In this document: piece by piece, positions 30,301 to 45,300 of the stretch | Layout of the letters: each line of letters opens with the position of its first letter | How positions within the stretch are numbered: position 1 is the first letter of the stretch | Assembly: GCF_000224145.3 (NCBI RefSeq) | Contig: NC_020172.2 | Location: 5,237,961 to 5,301,960, forward strand | Direction of reading: 5' to 3' | From: Ciona intestinalis | Lineage: Eukaryota; Chordata; Ascidiacea; Phlebobranchia; Cionidae | DNA: 64,000 nucleotides | The notes under the pieces: generated by a model | Told to the model about the DNA's origin: nothing | Database searches by the model: none | Seen by the model: only the letters and a program-made list of their open reading frames with translations | Position numbers and translations under genes: made by a program

Positions 30301-33300
30301 CACGATCACTAACTGAAATGTTAACATATTTTAAGATGTTTTGTTTTTTGTTTTTTGTTGGTTAAAACATTGGAAAACTAAATTCACTACGATTTATTTT
30401 TTGGTGTGTTTATTTATTGGGTCACTTTAATTTATTTTAAATTTTTAGACACTTGTTTATTTAAAAATATATATAAGCAGCCTAGGTGTTGGGGTAACAA
30501 TGTAACATATAAGTAATTTATGGCCTAAATAATATACAGAAGTTGTTTAATCAAAAAATTTTCAATATTATTATTATTTTTTTTTTAATTTATTTTTTTG
30601 GGGGGTTTAAAAGGGGGGGGGGGGTCGCGACACCCTAAACCCCTGGCTGTGCCACTGTAAGCAACTAACCATTGGCGCCCAATTAAGTACAATAGAGTTA
30701 ACATATATTCCTAAATTATGCTTAAAAAAACCATTGTAAAGGTTTCCTCGCTAACCTGCAAATAAACGATGGAGAAGTTCCAAAACTTGGTGGTCGGTCT
30801 TGGAATGCAGAAACTTGCCCAGAAGAAGACAGCAAGGGGAAGAACAAGTGACAGAATGGAAGAATCCAACATTAGGTTAAGGATGAAAAGAAAGTAACAC
30901 ACAACGTCCGTGCGTGAGATTATAACAAACCTGTGGGGGGAGGTAGGGGGTTAGTTTTATGTTGAGGTTTTTGGTGTTAAAATTAAAAGGTCTACATTAC
31001 ACTGTAGTATGGCATGGGACATGAGAATTGGATCAGAATAAATTACAACATGATTATTAAAAACTTGGTGAGGAGTGTGTGTAAGTTTAAAGTTGGAATT
31101 AGAAGGTATCACAGCATGGAAGGAAAACAGGTGACCTCTTGGTTAGAGCAATGTCTGTTAAGTGTCTTGGCAATTCCCAAAGACGACATGTCGCCAATGG
31201 CAGCAACATTAAGCAGGAAACCCTGTGTTCTTTGGTTAGACTCCTTTATGTGCATTTTCATTGGACCTCAGCTTATAAATTCCTTATAATGATATCATAA
31301 TAGTATATAAGACTTTTCACCAGAATGAATAGAAGAATCTCAGTATCCAGTGTTGGTCCTTATCAAATTCAATCGCAGCTAAATCTTTCCATTCAGTTTC
31401 CTCTGTACAAGCATTGCTGTGGATAATATAGGTGAGACGTTAATATAGAAACTACATCCCAGGTCTCAGGTGTGCCTCACTGTAGACCTCACCCTTATAG
31501 AATAGAATCTCTATTATTGAGTGTCTATAAACTGCCTCAGTGGGGTCTAGATGGTAGCACCCTGGGTGTTGGGGTAATAGACCTACACCCCAGGTCTCAG
31601 GTGTGCCTCACTGGAGACCTCACCCTTATAGAATAGAATCTCTATTATTGAGTGTCTATAAACTGCCTCGGTGGGGTCTAGATGGTAGCACCCTGGGTGT
31701 TGGGGTAATAGACCTACACCCCAGGTCTCAGGTGTGCCTCACTGGAGACCTCACCCTTATAGAATAGAATCTCTATTATTGAGTGTCTATAAACTGCCTC
31801 GGTGGGGTCTAGATGGTAGCACCCTGGGTGTTGGGGTAATAGACCTACATCCCAGGTCTCAGGTGTGCCTCACTGGAGACCTCACCCTTATAGAATAGAA
31901 TCTCTATTATTGAGTGTCTATAAACTGCCTCGGTGGGGTCTAGATGGTAGCACCCTGGGTGTTGGGGTAATAGACCTACACCCCAGGTCTCAGGTGTGCC
32001 TCACTGGAGACCTCACCCTTATAGAATAGAATCTCTATTATTGAGTGTCTATAAACTGCCTCAGTGGGGTCTAGATGGTAGCACCCTGGGCGTTGGAGTA
32101 ATATACCTACATTATTACATAACAATGCATATAATCACCTTTCAATTGTTATTCCATCCACGTCTATGGCATCATTATGGTCATTGTTTACGTCAACAGC
32201 AACTTCAGTTGAACCCCGAGGCGACCTCTGTAACAATTGGTGTATTATGATATAGCTAAAGCACAACCACACTACAAAACTGGGAATTTTTGAAGTACTA
32301 AGCATACATTAATAGTAAAGCTTTATAAACCCAATTTTGAATCTACTTTTAACTTTTCGTAAGCTGCGAAAAAAACAATATGACATCACAACAATACATT
32401 ATGACACCACAACCAACCTCTTCTTTAAACTTCTTCCTACTAATCTCATCTTTCTCGGACTCCAACCTCAACGTTACGTTTCGATAATCGAGGTTTCCTT
32501 TGTTCAGTTTCAACGTCAGATAATCAACTCCCGATAAAACGAACTCGCAAACCAATTTCCAACATTGTTTTAATGATTCTGTATGAACATGGAAAGATAA
32601 AGTAAGAATAAATAAATGTAACTTATTAATCCTCGTATGGGGGGCAATGACAGTCGTTATACCACGAGTTCTGTTTCCGCCAATGAGTTACCACGTATGT
32701 AACTTTATGGGTGATTGTTTTCTTGTACAAAGTATAGTAACGTTGCTATATTAAGAGAGAAAACCATCAGTACATTATATATTATACAAGCTATTGTATA
32801 TTATCTTGCTCGTTTACATCATACCTTAGCAGTTAGAACAAATTCACATAAGAATTATATGGAACATATTTACCAAAGAAAGTTTTTTGTTTTTTTCCAT
32901 CAACTTCATCCTCACATGCATCGTGATCACTTTCATGATCATCTGAGTCATGATCATCTTCATGAGTGGTTTCATCATGAGTGGCTTCATTGTGAGTATC
33001 ATCTTCGTGAGCATGATGTGTCACTTCTGAATCTAAATATTATAAAATAAATATCAAACAAATGCGAGGATAAGAAATAAAAGTCCTGACTTCACAAGTA
33101 TTTTGTAAAAATGAACGAGACAACAATTAAATAACAACAAAATAAAGGTCGTTAAAACACAATACAGATAAAAACGGATAAAAATTATCCTTTGAAAACA
33201 TGACTGCTAAACTGAAGCATCATAATAGCCACTATGACATCATACAACAATTAATCAACAACCAAATAAAGGTCGTTAAAACACAACACAGATAAAAAAA

Positions 33301-36300
33301 TTTATCTGTTGAAAAAATGACTGATAAAACGTAGCATCATAATAGCCGCTATGACACCATAGAACGAGCATCATAGTAGCCACTATGACATCATAGAACG
33401 AACCTTCAGTCAGTTTCTTCTTATCTTCCTTCCTTTCAACCAATGTTTCATCGATTCCTACAGTACCAAGTTTGTGAAGCATCTGTGATAATGTTATGTT
33501 TGTGTAATGGTTATGTATGATTGCATTCTATATGGCTGTATAGCATAAGACATAGACCAGAGTTGGCTCATTCCCCAACACATATATTCTATACGGGTGA
33601 GTTTCTATAGTAAGGGAAGCCATGGGACCTGGAATTTAGGCTTCAATGCGGCCATGGCCAAACACCCAGGGTGCTACGCGGTCGGTTAACCACTGGGCTA
33701 ATACTAATAATACAATATATGTTAATTGTCTTGCCAAAAGCCACACATACCTATCAGCATAGGTATCAAGCACCTAATCACTGAGCCACAGCACCATACA
33801 CAAAGAGTGGAGAAGTAGGCAAGGGTTGGAGCATTACCCAAACATACAAATGCAGCATCCCATGGAAAACATATATATAAAACATAGAAACCTTAATGGG
33901 ATCCATAATTTCATCTTTTGTTTCCTTTATTTCTTTTCTCTCATGTTCCTCTTCATCAAACATATAATAATCCCCTGACCTTGTAGCTGAGGTTATAAAC
34001 TACTTTGAAATATCGGTTAAGTGACAATAAGGTATAATAGACAACACATTTTAAACTACCAAATATAGATTGGGAACTCTTGTAAAAATATAAATAATGG
34101 AATACAATGCACACAAATACGGTTAAGTTAATACTTTCACATACCATTATCGACTGGAATTTATAAAAACGATGTCAATTGACATTGAAATGTGAGAACT
34201 TCTGGCGATATTTTTAAAGTTTCTTAAAAACTTCTGTAGTATTTTGCTACAGTAAATATAAAATAGATTAAACTAGCAAGTATGGATTAGGAAAGCGAAA
34301 TAATAATAACAGAATACAATATATGTATTGTTGATGTAGTTAGGTTTATACTAATATATGTAAACAGATTAATTCAATTGTTATCATTTAAAAAAAAAAA
34401 AAATTTAGTTTTTAGTTATATTTTCCAAAAATTTCATCAAGATTTTGTAGTTTTCCGTTATAAATTGTAACTTTCCATCTTACCTTCAGTGTGAGTAGTA
34501 GGCGGGGGTAAACCTTTACGTAGCAACCTATATCTGTTCTTGATGCTTTTCATTCTAGATAATAATGAAATGTAAGTATTTGCCTATATAGTGGGTGTAA
34601 ATTTTATGAATATATTTAATAGTCATTTATAATAGGCAAATACTTATAACAAATATACTTATACTTATATACTTATTAAATACTTATATATTTATAATAG
34701 GCAAATGCATCTAACCCAGAGAAAATGGGTTCAAGAACACCCGTTTATAACGACTGTGGCTTCCCGGCGGGGATGAAGTAATTAGAATTCATTCATATAT
34801 AATTTATGTGGTATGTCTTTGGTTTAGTATGTATGTACTTATATACCCCCATTTTTATAATACACAAAAAAACATATCTTCTGTTTTGGTTATGGCCCAA
34901 CTTTTGCATATATTATGGGCTATTTGCATACACGACTGTACAATCTCACTTGTACAAAATATAGCAGGGTGGGGGAAGATGGGACACCTTTAGCACATAA
35001 TATCCAAATATCCTAATCGTGTTTTAACGATTAACAACGGTCTATAGAAGTCGTGAGTAAGCGGTTTTATAATTCTTTTATTGTTCTTTGTTTACTACCA
35101 AATGTGACGAGAAAATCGAATGAAAATGTGTCCCATCTTCCACCACCCTACTATACAATGTATTTACGATGAAAACCTGACCATAATAAGCAATTTGGTA
35201 AAGTTTTTAAACTTACGAAGATTTAAGCGCACTTAAACTTTCTTGTACGACGCTCTCTCTTTCTTTCACGTCTTCGATTAATTTGTCGTTGAATAGTTCT
35301 GCTCCCCTGTCATAGATATCATATATTAACATAAATATCATATATTAATATTAGTATAGATATTATATATTAACAAAGATATTGTAAACTATAAATGGGA
35401 TTTTCCATAGTCACCCCTATGACCATAGGCTTTGTTGCACCCCTATGCACAGTTATTGGATGAGTTAACATCACTAAACAACCCATTAGTAACCACAGGG
35501 ATACAGCAACTTTATTCAATATCTTGTTAAAGAATACACATGCTGCCACCAGCATTGTTAAGTCTTGAACCAGAGACCTCTTCTGCTCTTCATAACACAG
35601 CACACATGAACTCTACATACTATTATTCTGTATGGGTGAGGTCCCACAGGGTAGCACGCCATGAGACCTAGGATTTAGGCCAGAGTGGTCACTTTACCCC
35701 AACACCCAGAATGTTACCGCATAAACTTCAACAGATATTGAAGTGTGTCACTTCCCCGAAGCTAGGCAACAAGAGCTTTGATGTAAACGGAATAAAATGC
35801 ATTACCAATCAAAGCAGCAGCAGTGAGCCTTGAACCAGGGACCTCTTAACCCCACAACACATACCTTGCTGCAAGTTTCAGTGATATCTTTAAATCTTCC
35901 GTTACATGAAGAAAATAATACGACGAGAAAATTCTTCGTTGGATTAGGAGGAATAGAAAACATATAAAATCCCATGTAAGCCCGGAGTTGGTGTACGATA
36001 ACTCACACGTGGATGTTGCAGCAACTGAAATATATTTGTGGTTACAGGTTACTTATGTGTTGGTAATAAGCAAAGAAAAGCGTAATATTATATAAGGTAA
36101 TTACATGAATAAATGGCTTTATTTTATTTCTACGGTCACGATAGTCGGAGTAGAATTCAAAAGCGCAAAGACAGAAAGAAAGATTGTAACTGATAACCTG
36201 CTTATATACAACTACAAAAGTGTCCGTTTTTTTTAACACTAAAAATACTCACCTTGTAACCCATAGGCTCCACTTTTTGAACACACAAGGCTAAACAGTT

Positions 36301-39300
36301 GCACCACTGCGCATGCGTTTTCTTGTAATGTCTCAATATAAACACATGATGCAATTTGCAAACTTATCTTCAAAGTTATAACGGCAACATTGTAACCTGA
36401 AAAATATAAAGTACATACGTTTGAACTTGGTCTAATTTACAAAGCTTTGGGAAGGAGGTCTATTATTATCCCAGTTACCCTAACAGGCACACCTGAGACC
36501 TGGGATGTAGGTTTCTTACCCCAACCTACAGAGTGAATAAACAAATGTGTCTTATTTCATTTTAAGTGACAGAGCAATGACAGTCGTTATAACACAGGTT
36601 TTTTAATTCATACACCTTATGTAGGCTTACAAGTTACCATGTATGTAACTTATTTATCCTCGCATGGCGGGGAACGACAGTCGTTATAACAGGGGTGTTC
36701 ATACACCTTGTGCCTGCTTGCGAGTTACCAGGTACGTAACTTTGTGGGTGATTATTTTCGGATTTTTCTTTGTTTATCTATGGCTGACAATTTAGATAGT
36801 CCTTATAGATCGTCCGGCGATGTAGCACAGTTGGTAAGCGCGGCTGCATGTAACCCAGAGGTAATGGGTTCAAGGCTCGTCGTTGCTACCATTGCGGGCG
36901 TATGTGTCCTTGGGCAAGACACTTAACGGCAATTGCTCCAACCCAGTGGTCACTAATTAGGTCCAAATTATCAGCCATACATAAAAAAAATGAAAAAATC
37001 ACCCACAAGGTATCATACATGGTTCATCGTAAGTTTGCACGAGGTGTATGAATACCCGTGTTATTACGACTGTCGTTTCCCGACCACATAAGGATAAAGT
37101 AAGTTACATTCAGACAGCTACCATCTAGATCCAATTAAAACAACCCATGCCCACCTAACACTACGTTCCAAACTTTAAGCAGTCGACTTGGTTTCCCCAG
37201 CAACAACTCTTGTTGCTTAGATAGAAGGTAAAAGAACGCGACGATGTAACCGAGGCAGAAAAGTGAAATTCTTGTCGTCCCAGCGATAAACACCATCGCC
37301 ATAGAAACCCATATCATGTATTTGAAGACAAACGACTTCAATTGATCTAACAATGAGCGTGCTCTGTGATGTCACAGTAAAATATTTAGTCCTAGAAAAA
37401 CAATAGTTATAACTTAATCAAATATTTTAAAAAAAGTCGACAACAACAAAAAGTATCTAAAGCTGAAAACAATTTAAAAAAAATATATTCATAAAACTTT
37501 TCAAAAACTTAATATTAAAAATATTAAATTTTAATAAAAACAAACAAATTACTTTTTTAACATAAAATTTTTCCTTGGGTTGGTGCCAATGGTCACATGG
37601 TCAAGCTCCGCACCCGTCAAGTAGGAGTTATCACCCCCATAACGCTCCCAACCACTTTTCTCCCATTCAAACACATATAGCTGACTCACAATAAACAAGA
37701 ATTGGAAGAAATCAGCTGAAAATGAATAAATATTATGACATGAATGAATGAATGAACGAATGAATGAATGTAACTTACTTTACCCTCGCGAGGCCGGAAA
37801 ACAACAGTCGTTATCACATGGGTTTAGCACCTCGTGCCAGCTTATGAGTTACCATGTATGTTACTTTGTGGGTGATTATATGTTTTTGGATTCTTTTTAT
37901 TTATGGCTGATAAATTGGACAAACTATTAGTGACCACTGGGATGGAGCAATTGCCGTGAGTGTCTTGCCCAAGGACACATACGCCCACAATGGTAGCAGC
38001 GACGAGCCTTGAACCCATTACCTCTGGGTTACCAGGCAGTCGCGCTAACCACTATGCCACGGCGCCGGAAGTGTAACTTTTTTATCCTCGTTGGGGGGAA
38101 ATCACAGTCGTTATACTTTGTTTCCTTATTAGTTACTAAGTATGTAACTTGCCCCTGCTATCATGGTAGACTTTTTAGTTGTAATTTAGTTAACAATGTA
38201 GAACACATTTTATGTAACATCTGCTGATTGTGAATATAAAAACCACAACAATAAATTATAACTTAACGCATAAACAACTTAACACATAAACAACTTAACG
38301 CATAAACAACTTAACGCATAAACAAGGATAAATAAAAATAATAACAGTCTTTTCACATAAACGTTATGAAATATGTCATTATGAATTATGAAATATGGCA
38401 CTTTTCACATAAACATTATTTTTTATGGCATAATGAAAGACACAAAACATAGAAACAACATACCTATAAGAATGGTGCTATTCTTAAGCACGAGGTAATC
38501 GGGAAGAAACATCCAACGAACTAAACGATCGCGTTCCGTTTCATTCGAACCAAATACCAACCATGGATAGTTGTGGGCTGTGTTGTAACGAGGGTTAGTT
38601 TTTATATATTATTACAGGATTTATTGACGATTCTAGGCTATTTATTTGGTGGAGAATAGGAGTATCAGCCATGAGACACTTGAGTTCGGGCTGTCTCATA
38701 CACCACGTGCCCACTTATTCAACACATAAGTAATTTTGTTGCAGATTGTGACATTTTTTTTATTATATTGATGATATTTTGGACAAACCAAGTGACCACT
38801 GCGTTAGAGCAATTTAAGTGTCTTGCCCAAAGACGCATACGCCAATAATGGTGGCACCATATATGTAAAAATAATAAAATTAAAATAAATAACAAGCAAC
38901 TTACATACACACCATACAGGTGGCATTCCAATGCAGATCAAGTATTGCAATATTAGGAGAAACAGGAGGATGATCGAGTAAAACTTCCAGTACCTGGTTA
39001 GGAGAAAATAATGTTGTGTATTTTAAGTTTTTGGTCATTTATATTCTCGTGGGTGGGAACTTGAGTGACTTATCCATGGTTGCCACTCCCATGCCCACAG
39101 TCGAGCTGCTGAAGCTATTGTAGTGTGTGGATAAGCAGGCATGACTTTTGGTTGGTTTGGTCATTTATATCCTCGTGGGTGGGAACTTGAGTGACTTATC
39201 CATGGTTGCCACTCCCATGCCCACAGTCGAGCTGCCGAAGCTATTACAGTGTGCGGATAAGTAGACATGACTTTAATACACATAATCATCCATCAGCTAA

Positions 39301-42300
39301 ATTCTACAATCTTTCCAACCACACAGTTACTTCAGTGAGCCTTGAACCCGGGATATCCAAGTTAAGAATAATAAGTTACCTGTGCAATGATAGTCTTGTC
39401 TTCAAACTGAGTGCAATAATAAGAAGCAATGCATATACAACAGCATACATGTCTGCACGCACCCACACTGTGACAACACTCATTACAAAGCAAGCCTGAA
39501 AATAAATTCAAAGATATTTAGGTCAAATATAAAACAAAGTATAAAATTTGAAATGACAGTTAAAATATATCAAAATATAATCATAGTTACAATATATCTC
39601 TTTGCTTTAGTATTAAAGCTTTATCTAGACCCCACTGAGGCAGTTATAGACACTCAATACTATAGATCCTATTCTATAAGGGTGAGGTCTTCAGTGAGGC
39701 ATACCTGAGACCTGGGATGTAGGTCTATTACCCCAACACCCAGAGTGCTACCATCTAGACCCCACTGAGGCAGTTTATAGACGCTCAATGATAGAGATTC
39801 TATTCTATAAGGGTGAGGTCTTCAGTGAGGCACACCTGAAACCTGGGATGTAGGTCTATTACCCCAACACCCAGGGTGCTACCATCTAGACCCCACTGAG
39901 GCAGTTTATATACACTCAATAATAGAGATTCTATTCTATAAGGGTGAGGTCTTCAGTGAGGCACACCTGAAACCTGGGATGTAGGTATATTACCCCAACA
40001 CCCAGGGTGCTACCATCTAGACCCCACTGACGCAGTTTATATACACTCAATAATAGAGATTCTATTCTATAAGGGTGAGGTCTTCAGTGAGGCACACCTG
40101 AAACCTGGGATGTAGGTCTATTACCCCAACACCCAGGGTGCTACCATCTAGACCCCACTGACGCAGTTTATAGACACTCAATAATAGAGATTCTATTCTA
40201 TAAGGGTGAGGTCTTCAATGACGCACACTAATACAACATGGGTAAACCCCCTAAACACAAACCTCCAAATAATAGAGATCTTACCTCAACCCCAAATTTG
40301 TAAAAAGCAAAATTCACAAAATATTTTAGAAACTCCACGATTCCCAAATCGAGTTCTTGCCACGTCACGGTTGGGTAGAACGCTGTCATGGTTGGCTGCA
40401 CAATGTTTCGCCACTTGAGGTGCCATTGCTGACGGAGCATAATCACTCGCTCGAATAAAATCATCAAAATTATCGCCATGAACCCCTGTGATGTCATAAA
40501 AAAGGGTTATTGTAAATGGTATAAGATCATAATGACTGAATCCAAATTTCAAACATTAAATTTTAACAAAAATGTTAAAAAAGAATTGAAATTTCACACA
40601 AAACCGGGAAAAAATTGAGTTGTATTTTTATGATAATGATGGGAAACTATGGATATATAAACCGAACCAGATCAAGATGTAGAAAAAAATGGCAATGTTA
40701 TATTATAATTTAAAAGGTACTTGGTAGTGCATGTGTTTAACAAGAGTGCAGAGCTGTAATGAATGAGCACATAATAAGACCAACTAAAAAGTGACAACCA
40801 TGGATCAGTTACTCTAGTTCCCACCGGCTACAATACATATAGCATAACTAAACCACATAAACACATACATTAACATGGTTAAAATAAGCTCCATTTTGAT
40901 TCATCTTAAAAATTCCGATCCAATTCAACATCTCATATTCAATGACTTTCATGTTGCCCTGTCGGTAAAAATTAAAAAAAATTAAATAAAATGCTGATAA
41001 ACACAAATAAGCTTACTGTCAATTGCTGATAAACACAAATAAGCTTACTGTCAATTGCTGATAAACACAAATAAGCTTACTGTCAAGTTATAACATGGGT
41101 GTCTTCTTATACACCAGACACACATGGTGTATTCATATATACCTCATGCTCACTGTCAAGTTATAACATGGGTGTCTTCTTATACACAAGACACACATGT
41201 TGGTGTATTCATACACCTCATGCTCACTGACGAGTTATAACATTGGTGTCTTCTTATACAACAGACATGCATGGTGTATTCATACACCTCATGCTCATTG
41301 TCGAGTTATAACATTGGTGTCTTCTTATACAACAGACATGCATGGTGTATTCATACACCTCATGCTCATTGTCGAGTTATAACATTGGTGTCTTCTTATA
41401 CAACAGACATGCATGGTGTATTCATACACCTCATGCTCACTGTCAAGTTATAACATGGGTGTCTTCTTATACACCAGACACACATGGTGTATTCATACAC
41501 CTCATGCTTACTGTCGAGTTACAATGTATCTTCTTATACACCCTACTTACATAAGAATTAAAAGTGCAATTATATTTAAGTTCCGGCGAGATAAACTGAA
41601 GTTGAAAGAACATGTTTCCGAGAATAATGATCGAAACTGAGATGATTGTGACAACATAAAGGGCTCTGTGGGTGATTCTTGCAGGTAATAAACAAATCCA
41701 AAATATCACGTATACACCATAGATGGCAGACACCTGTAAGGGAAAAGGGTCCAGTTATAATAATATTATTAGTTATTACATAAATAATTATACATTTTCG
41801 TCTCTCCCATTACGCAAGAGAAAATTTTAAAATAGTTCAAACGAAAAATTAAATTGTGATAACTTGTAAGCGGGCACGAGGTGTATGAAACCGAACACCC
41901 TTAAAAAAAAGACTGTCGTTTTCCGGCCACACAAGGATAAAGTAAGTTACATTCATTCATTCAAGTCAATCAGGTAAAATATGAATAAACCAACCACACT
42001 TAAGTTAGAACAACGAAATCAAAATAATGCTAATACCCTTTTCTTCCTTGTTTTAATTAACCTAATTTTTCGATACTGTAAGAGATAAATAAACAACTAA
42101 ATGAATAAAAAATAATGGTAATTAATACCTTATAAGCGGCCGCACAGAACACAGTAATAAACACAAGCCTCCAAACGTGGAATTCTAATCCACGAATAAA
42201 CAATGACGCAACAGTTTTTGCAGCGCTCACAATGACAGGGCACATTTTACGACATTTTCGTTGAAACCAATTCTCTTTTTCTTCTATGAAAAAAGAAAAC

Positions 42301-45300
42301 AAATAATAGAAGAGAATTATAGAAAAAAAATTTTTAAATGTTTTAGAAATTGTAATAAAATAAGCAAATTCAAAAATAAGGCAATCACTTTTAATTAAAC
42401 ATGACTTCAGAATGGAATCAATACTGGTAATGGTAAATTAATAATATAGTAGTGTGGGGTAAGACAAACACCTTTAGCAAAAAATATCCAAATACCCTGA
42501 TCGTGTTTTAAACAATTAACAACGGTCTATGCGAGTTGTGAGGATACAGTTTTATAATTCTTTGAATGTTCTTTGTTTACTACCAAATTGGGTGAGAAAA
42601 TTGAATAAAAAAGTGTCCCATCTTTCCCCACCCTATTCTACTGTGGTACCCACATAGAATAGAAACAATTATATATTTATACTGATAGCAATAAATAATT
42701 ATTTATGTAACAATTAAAATAAAAACGGTGTCACAATTAATAGGATTTTATAATGTAACAATTAATACGATTTTATAATGTAACAATTAATACGATTTTA
42801 TAATGTAACAATTAATACGATTTTATAATGTAACAATTAATAGGATTTATAATGTAACAATTAATACGATTTATAATGTAACAATTAATATAATTTTATA
42901 ATGTAACAATTAATATAATTTTATAATGTAACAATTAATATGATTTTTTAATGTAACAATAATTAAACAATGATGATTATGAAGAATTAATCTACCTTGT
43001 TCACACAAACCACGACGTAACTCGTTCATCTCGTATTCCTCATTCTCTAGCTCCACCGAATGGTCGTCACCACCGCTACCTATACTAGTGATCTGGTTCG
43101 AGGGACCTGTTACCTAGGGGATATAAAAAAATATCACCAACCTGTTACCTGGGGGGAGGGGGGTAATCACGGAAAATTATTCGCAACAATATAAAAAATA
43201 ATCCCGGAAAAATTATTCGCAACAATATAAAAAATAATCCCAGAAAAATTATTCGCAATAATATAAAAAAATAGTCACATAAAAATTTTTCGAAATAAAA
43301 AAAAACCTTTGCATATTTACCCTTTTAAAATATGATTAACAAATTTACCTTCAATGTATAAAATGGTGCTCGATTATCAAAAAAAAGTAACAAATACACC
43401 TAAATCTTTGTTTTGTGGGGTTTAGCTACCTACATGGTCCACATATCGAAAATTATTTTACTATCAAGCATATATATATATAGGCTATAAATGATTCAAA
43501 ATAGTTTTATATTTTACCTCCAGGAATCTTTCATTGAAATAATGAAGCTGTAATATAACCACAAGTAGAAACAATGCAGGTAACATCACCGACAACAGTA
43601 GTTGGCCTTCATTGGTGTATTGGATCAAACCAAGATCTGCTAACCTGGGATTATGTTAAGAACATTTGTAATAAGGTTAATTCATACACCTCATGCTCAC
43701 TGTTGAGTTATAACATGAGTGTCTTTTTATACACCAGACACACACGGTGTATTCATACACCTTATTCTCACTGTTAAGTTATAACATGAGTGTCTTTTTA
43801 TACACCAGACACACACGGTGTATTCATACACCTTATTCTCACTGTTAAGTTATAACATGAGTGTCTTTTTATACACCAGACACAGATGGTGCATTCATAC
43901 ACCTTATTCTCACTGTTAAGTTATAACATGGGTGTATTCTTATACACCAGACACACATGTTGTATTCATACACCTAATGCTCACTACCAAAGTGAAAATA
44001 TGAATGTAACTTATTCATCCCCGCATGGCGGGGCATCGACAGTTGTTCTAACACGGGTGTTTTATGTTTCATACACCGCGTTCCAGCTTACGAGTTACCA
44101 CGTATGTAACTTCTTTATGCTCGCATTCCGGGGCAACGACAGTTGTTCTAACACGGGTGTTCTGTTTCATACACCTCGTTTCTGCTTACGAGTTTCAAAG
44201 TATCCAACTATGTGAGTGATGGTATAACATGGGTGTAGTTATAACATACAACAAACATACAAACATATAAACACCATGCAACTTACTGCTTGTCGTCAAA
44301 GTTTGTGAGTTGTTTCCAATAATTGGGAAAGCTTTGAAACTGGTAGGTGTATATAACTACCAGGACGACCATGGTGTAAGATAGAAGAACAAACCAATAG
44401 AAAGTGAGTGTTTTGCGATATAAAGGCCATGAGACCTGGAATAAAAGAAGTTATATATGCTTATAACCAGTGGCGCAGCCAGAAAAAAATAAGGGGAGGG
44501 TTTAATCAAAAAATAATAAAAACCAAATTAAAAAAAAATTTGTTCGGTTTAAAAGGGGGGTCACGACCTCAGAAACCCCCCTGGCTGCGCCACTGCTTAT
44601 AACATACAAATTTTCATTTTTTTGCTATTTTTATTTTTTTTGCTATTTTCATTTTTTTGCTATTGTGTTGATGCATTTCATTAGACATAAAGAACAAAGT
44701 ATAACTGCCATGAGATCTGGGAATAAAACGTAATATATGCTTATAATTTTAAGTCTAAAATTACTTTTGTGTTGTTAATGTGTTTAAGCATTACATTAGA
44801 CAGATTGCATTATAACTGCCATGAGATCGATCTGGAATAAAAAGTTGGTACATTTTTATAAAATTAAGTATAAATTGACATCGGTTTGGGAATGTGTGTT
44901 ACATTGAAAATATAGATTGCATCATACTGCCATGAGACTTTGGAATAAAAGGAGATATAGGTTTGTAACTTTAGGTAAAATGAGGTGGCATATAGAGAGA
45001 AAAGATCATGTTACATGTTTGTAATATTGGGTCTAAATTTACTTTTGTTTGGTGGTGTGTTGATGCATTACATTAGACATATAGAATATATTGTGTTGCT
45101 AGGATAGACAGTAACCAGTAACCTCTACCAGAAGTTGTGTAAAATGATTTGTGTGTTTTTTAAAGTAATATTTGAGATTAAGGATAATATAGGGCCAATG
45201 AATGTTTGCATTTCTGCTTTAGATATTTAGGTACATTTGTACTTAACATACTTTTATATTGTCAACACCCATATATATGATATATGAGGTTAAATTATAG

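Noticed and set aside
36818..36892. Possible functional tRNA gene
   Set aside because: A- and B-box-like motifs are present, but the body continues as a SINE with the same sequence at other sites, and I could not form a convincing acceptor stem.
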